Assembly: GCA_937900975.1 (NCBI GenBank)
Contig: CALCPC010000147.1
Location: 1 to 10,323 of the forward strand
Reading direction: 5' to 3'
Length of the DNA: 10,323 nt
DNA from: an uncultured Paracoccaceae bacterium
Lineage (GTDB): Bacteria > Pseudomonadota > Alphaproteobacteria > Rhodobacterales > Rhodobacteraceae
Shown: positions 7,464 through 10,323 of the stretch, one piece after another
How positions within the stretch are numbered: position 1 is the stretch's first letter
How the letters are laid out: every line of letters starts with the position of its first letter
The notes under the pieces: model-generated
What the model was told of the DNA's origin: nothing
The model's input: only the letters and a program-made list of their open reading frames with translations
Databases searched by the model: none
Program-made: the position numbers and the translations under genes

Positions 7464-8681
7464 CTAGGCCGGGGCCAGTTCCGTCACGATGTGAACCTCG
7501 GATTCGAGCGTGCGATGCACCGGGCACTTGTCCGCAATCTCAAGCAACCGCGCGCGCTGCGCCGCATCCAAATCGCCGGTCAGCGCGATGGTCCGGCGAA
7601 ACGTGTCGATTTTGCCTTCGGTTGTAAGGCATGTCTCGCAATCGCTGGCGTGAAGCTTATCGTGCACGATGTCGACACTGACAGTCTCAAGCGGCCAGTT
7701 TTTGCGCCGGGCATACATCCGAATGGTCATCGAGGTGCAGGCCCCTAGCCCGGCTGAGAGGAACTGATAGGGGGTCATCCCCGCATCGGTGCCGCCGAAG
7801 GCCTTAGGCTCATCGGCGCGGGTATAGTGTCGGGGACCGGCGGCGATCTGTTGCAAAAACCCGTCCGGGTCGGCCTCTGCCACCCGCACGATCCCCTCGG
7901 GCGCGCCGATCGGGGCGGCGGGCGGGGTCATGCGCAGATATCGCCGGACCCAGGCTGCGATCACCTCGGCGGCGTAATCGGCATCGCGCGGCGCCGTGAT
8001 CAGATGGTCGGCGTCGTCAAGCGTGACAAAGCTTTTGGGATGCTTGGCGGCCAGAAAGATCTCGGAGGCGTTCTCGATCCCAACGGTGGTGTCGGTCGGG
8101 GCGTGCAGCACCAAGAGCGCCTTTTTCATCGACGCAATCGCGGGTTTCAGCGCGGCGGCGGCGATGTCGTCGAGAAAGGCGCGCCGGATGGTGAAAGGGC
8201 GGCCGGACAGCATGACCTCGGCTGCGCCTTTCGCCGCGATCTCTGGCAGGCTGTCGCTAAAATTATGCGCGACATGGGCGGGATCGGCGGGGGCACCGAT
8301 GGTGACGACCGCGCGGACGGAGGCAAGCGCCCCCGCAGCCTTCAGCACCGCCGCGCCGCCAAGCGAGTGCCCGATCAGGATGTCGGGGGCGCGTCCGATG
8401 CTTTCCAGATGCCGCGCCGCCGCGTGCAGATCGGCGACATTGGAGGAGAAATCGGTGTTCGCAAACTCTCCCCCGCTGTGGCCAAGACCGGTGAAGTCAA
8501 AGCGCAGCACCGCGATCCCCATCGCCGCCAAGCGTTGTGAGATCCGCCGCGCGGCTGGAATATCCTTGGAGCAGGTAAAGCAATGCGCGAAAAGCGCTGT
8601 CGCCTGCGCGGGGCCGGCGGGCAGGTCCAGCCGCGCGGCAAGCATCTGGCCGTCATGGCCTTCGAACAGGAATTTTTCCAT
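7464..8681 (-). CDS. fused alpha/beta hydrolase and OsmC-family peroxidase-like protein
   Basis: A 405-residue two-domain cytosolic protein, a known bacterial fusion. Residues 1-250 are an alpha/beta hydrolase: HCFTCSKD near the oxyanion region, the nucleophile elbow GHSLGG with Ser106, and likely acid Asp197 and base His226 (DDADHL). Residues 265-405 are an OsmC/Ohr-type domain with the two redox cysteines, Cys315 in GACTSMT and Cys386 in DKCPVH. OsmC proteins reduce organic peroxides through such a pair. The role of the fused hydrolase is not established; perhaps it releases acyl groups or esters for the partner domain. The ATG at 8681 begins MEKFLFEGHDG; GGAG lies upstream and the hydrolase fold starts at once, so a longer upstream frame is not needed. 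It is divergent from dddP across 166 bases and has its own promoter candidate. Confidence 0.9.
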   Translation of the reverse strand: MEKFLFEGHDGQMLAARLDLPAGPAQATALFAHCFTCSKDIPAARRISQRLAAMGIAVLRFDFTGLGHSGGEFANTDFSSNVADLHAAARHLESIGRAPDILIGHSLGGAAVLKAAGALASVRAVVTIGAPADPAHVAHNFSDSLPEIAAKGAAEVMLSGRPFTIRRAFLDDIAAAALKPAIASMKKALLVLHAPTDTTVGIENASEIFLAAKHPKSFVTLDDADHLITAPRDADYAAEVIAAWVRRYLRMTPPAAPIGAPEGIVRVAEADPDGFLQQIAAGPRHYTRADEPKAFGGTDAGMTPYQFLSAGLGACTSMTIRMYARRKNWPLETVSVDIVHDKLHASDCETCLTTEGKIDTFRRTIALTGDLDAAQRARLLEIADKCPVHRTLESEVHIVTELAPA

Positions 8682-8709
8682 GGGCTCCGCTCCGCATTTG
8701 GCTGGCGGT

Positions 8710-8739
8710 ATTATGGTCCGGGGCCGGGGGTGGCGGCAA
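8710..8739 (-). promoter_or_regulatory. possible promoter of the hydrolase-OsmC gene
   Basis: On the minus strand TTGCCG (8739-8734), 18 bases, then CATAAT (8715-8710), about 28 bases before the ATG. Both boxes match sigma-70 consensus moderately, and the spacing is acceptable. Confidence 0.45.
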
Positions 8740-8791
8740 CGGGTGTCGCAAGGATGTGAGACGCGCGTCACCTTGGCACGAAAACGACGCG

Positions 8792-8804
8792 ATCCGTGAC
8801 GGAT
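8792..8804. promoter_or_regulatory. short palindrome upstream of dddP
   Basis: ATCCG-TGA-CGGAT is a perfect five-base inverted repeat 43 bases upstream of dddP and in the divergent control region. It is small enough to be chance in GC-rich DNA; an operator role is a guess. No convincing dddP promoter or strong ribosome binding site was seen nearby. Confidence 0.22.
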
Positions 8805-8847
8805 TTGGCGAAGCGGCGGGACGCGCCACTGTGGAACGGTTCGGGAT

Positions 8848-10162
8848 ATGACGATACATCCCGCAGAGACCCGCAAGATCGATCCCATCCACGGCCCCGG
8901 GCCGGACCGCGTTGAAATCGGGCCGACCGATCTGGCCTTGGCGGAATGGGCGCAGGCAGGGCTGGTTTTGCCCGATTTGCCCGCAATGCGTCGGTACCGT
9001 CTGGGGCGGTTGGTGGCGCAGATCGCCAAGCGCGAGCTTGGCGGCTTGCTGCTGACCGACCCGCTGAACATTCGCTATGCCACCGACACAACCAACATGC
9101 AGGTCTGGAACATGCACAACCCGTTCCGCGCCTGTTTGGTGACAGCGGATGGGTACATGGTTCTGTGGGATTACAAGAACGCGCCCTTTTTGGCGGAGTT
9201 CAATCCCCTGGTGCGGGAGGTCCGGTCGGGCGCTTCGATGTTTTACTTTGTCAACGGGGATGCCGGCGATGCGGCGGCGGCGGCCTTTGCCGGCGATGTC
9301 GCCGATATTCTGCGGGCGCGCGTCGGGCGCAACCCCCGGCTTGCCGTCGATAAGGTGATGGTGCGGGGGCTGCGCGCGTTGGAGGCCGTCGGATTGGAAA
9401 TCTGCGACGGTGAGGAGGTGGCCGAGAAGGCGCGCGCGATCAAGGGCGCGGAGGAGATCCGTGCCATGCGCTGTGCGATGCACGCCTGCGAAACCTCGGT
9501 CGCGGCGATGGAGCGGGGGGCGATCCCGGGGCTCAGCGAAGATGAGATCTGGTCATGCGAGCGGGCCGCTCCCCCACCCCCACACCCTCACGCCGCGGGG
9601 AGAGTGGATTGAGACCCGGCTTCTGGCCACCGGCCCCCGAACGCATCCTTGGTTTCAGGAATGCGGGCCGCGGATCCTGCAACCCAACGAGATCCTGGCG
9701 CTCGATACCGATCTGGTCGGCTGTTACGGCATCTGTTGTGACATCAGCCGGACGTTTTGGATCGGCGATGCCGACCCCAGGCCCGAGATGATCGCCGACT
9801 ACCGGATGAGTGTCGACCACATCACCGAAAACATGGCCCTGCTGCAGCCCGGCGTCAGCTTTCGCGATCTGACGCACAAGGGGCACCACCTGCCGCCGAA
9901 CTACCAAGCGCTAAAGTACAGTTGCAAGTACCACGGTGTCGGGCTGTGCGATGAGTGGCCGCTCATTCCTTATCCAGACCACTGGGTTGAGGGCGCTCTC
10001 GACTATGAGGTCGAGGTGGGGATGTGTTTTTGTGTCGAGGTGCTGACCAGCCGCGACGGGGCCGACTACTCGATCAAGCTGGAAGACCAGGTTGTGATCA
10101 CCGAGAACGGACCGCTGAACCTAACAAATTATCCTTGGGATGCCCGGCTAATGGGGGAGTGA
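8848..10162 (+). pseudogene. dddP: DMSP lyase DddP (M24-like metalloenzyme), frame broken in the middle
   Basis: DddP cleaves dimethylsulfoniopropionate to dimethyl sulfide and acrylate; it has the M24 peptidase fold but is a metal-dependent lyase. From ATG 8848 the first frame carries ETRKIDP, DPLNIRYATDTTNMQ, NPFRACLVTADGYMV and SEDEIW (Trp235), then ends at 9610-9612. The second frame resumes with RGEWIETRLLATGPRT and runs to 10162 (YPWDARLMGE). All catalytic residues known from Ruegeria DddP are present with exact spacing: Asp295, Asp297, Asp307, His371, Asp377, Glu406 and Glu421 in that numbering, Asp377 being the proposed base/nucleophile in HGVGLCDEW. The break lies in 9553-9598, a C-rich stretch longer than the family's linker of about 11 residues. 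The original frame may also have lost bases after Trp235. If the sequence is right, full-length enzyme cannot be made. Confidence 0.9.
9553..9598 (+). other. C-rich anomalous stretch at the dddP frame break
   Basis: Between Trp235 of the first frame and RGEWIET of the second lie 46 bases with a run-like ctcccccacccccacaccc core. Neither frame resembles the A-V-L-H-A-E-N-type helix expected there, although the second frame reads H-A immediately after the tryptophan codon. The tract looks like a small insertion plus deletion, or mis-assembled low-complexity sequence. Confidence 0.5.
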
Positions 10163-10323
10163 CACGGCGCCTGAAACTCGCCGCAATCCGTGGCTTTGGG
10201 CCAAGTCCGCCGGGGCGGGCGTCTGACTGCGCAGCTTCGGCGGTGGGTGCCGCGTCTCGCCCGCGCCGCTTGGGCGAGGACAATGGATGTCGTCGCCGCG
10301 GCCTCCAGAGGCTGGATCCGCCG
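10163..10323. other. downstream region after dddP, no gene recognised
   Basis: The last 161 bases hold no recognisable coding sequence on either strand. A perfect seven-base stem, CTCGCCC (10256-10262) with GGGCGAG (10272-10278), could end dddP transcription, but no U run follows. A possible ATG at 10283 opens a frame that runs to the window edge and is too short to judge. Confidence 0.35.

Noticed and set aside
8682..9071. Upstream extension of the hydrolase-OsmC frame by 130 codons
   Set aside because: It overlaps the start of dddP on the other strand, is rich in Arg/Ser/Pro without motifs, and the hydrolase fold begins at the ATG at 8681, which has its own ribosome binding site.
9569..9603. 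C-rich tract as a mobile repeat element in dddP
   Set aside because: No terminal inverted repeats, target duplication or second copy in this window; kept only as an anomalous stretch.
10256..10278. Perfect GC-rich stem after dddP as an intrinsic terminator
   Set aside because: No uridine run on either side, so it is mentioned only as a possibility in the downstream region.

Overview
The window reads as a high-GC chromosomal segment from a marine alphaproteobacterium of the Roseobacter group (Rhodobacteraceae). The main reason is a dddP gene (DMSP lyase). An iron-sulfur cryptochrome/photolyase-like protein, a leaderless alphaproteobacterial-style leucine leader peptide and general codon use point the same way. 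No tRNA, rRNA, CRISPR array or clear insertion sequence was seen.

Layout. (1) Positions 1-1202, minus strand: leuA (2-isopropylmalate synthase), cut by the window's left edge. Upstream of it lies an attenuator-type control region: a -10 box at 1357-1362, a 15-residue Leu-rich leader peptide at 1303-1350 whose ATG falls where transcription should begin, and a strong hairpin at 1273-1306. (2) Positions 1428-3627, plus strand: an SDR oxidoreductase broken by a one-base frameshift near 1829, whose restored stop overlaps the GTG start of a cryptochrome/(6-4) photolyase-like gene with all four cluster cysteines. (3) Positions 3740-4174, minus: a type II 3-dehydroquinate dehydratase with an altered N-terminal active-site loop. 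(4) Positions 4377-6371, minus: parE, topoisomerase IV subunit B. Upstream of it on the same strand, at 6465-6602, is a 45-residue putative membrane protein with a strong ribosome binding site. (5) Positions 6690-7424, plus: an exported, probably outer-membrane protein gene interrupted by an in-frame TAA at 7158. (6) Positions 7464-8681, minus: a fused alpha/beta-hydrolase/OsmC protein, divergent from (7) dddP at 8848-10162, plus. dddP keeps every metal and catalytic residue but has a frame break and a C-rich stretch near 9553-9598. The last 160 bases hold nothing recognisable.

How it fits together. Leucine synthesis is probably controlled by translation of the leader peptide. The SDR-photolyase pair looks like a light-damage operon. 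dddP would cleave DMSP to DMS and acrylate. The divergent hydrolase/OsmC fusion is a stress-type protein, but a link to DMSP is only a guess.

Three of about nine genes carry a disabling lesion (two frame breaks, one nonsense codon). Either the strain is losing these accessory genes or the assembly contains errors. Read-level evidence would decide. The essential or housekeeping genes (leuA as far as visible, aroQ, parE) are open.
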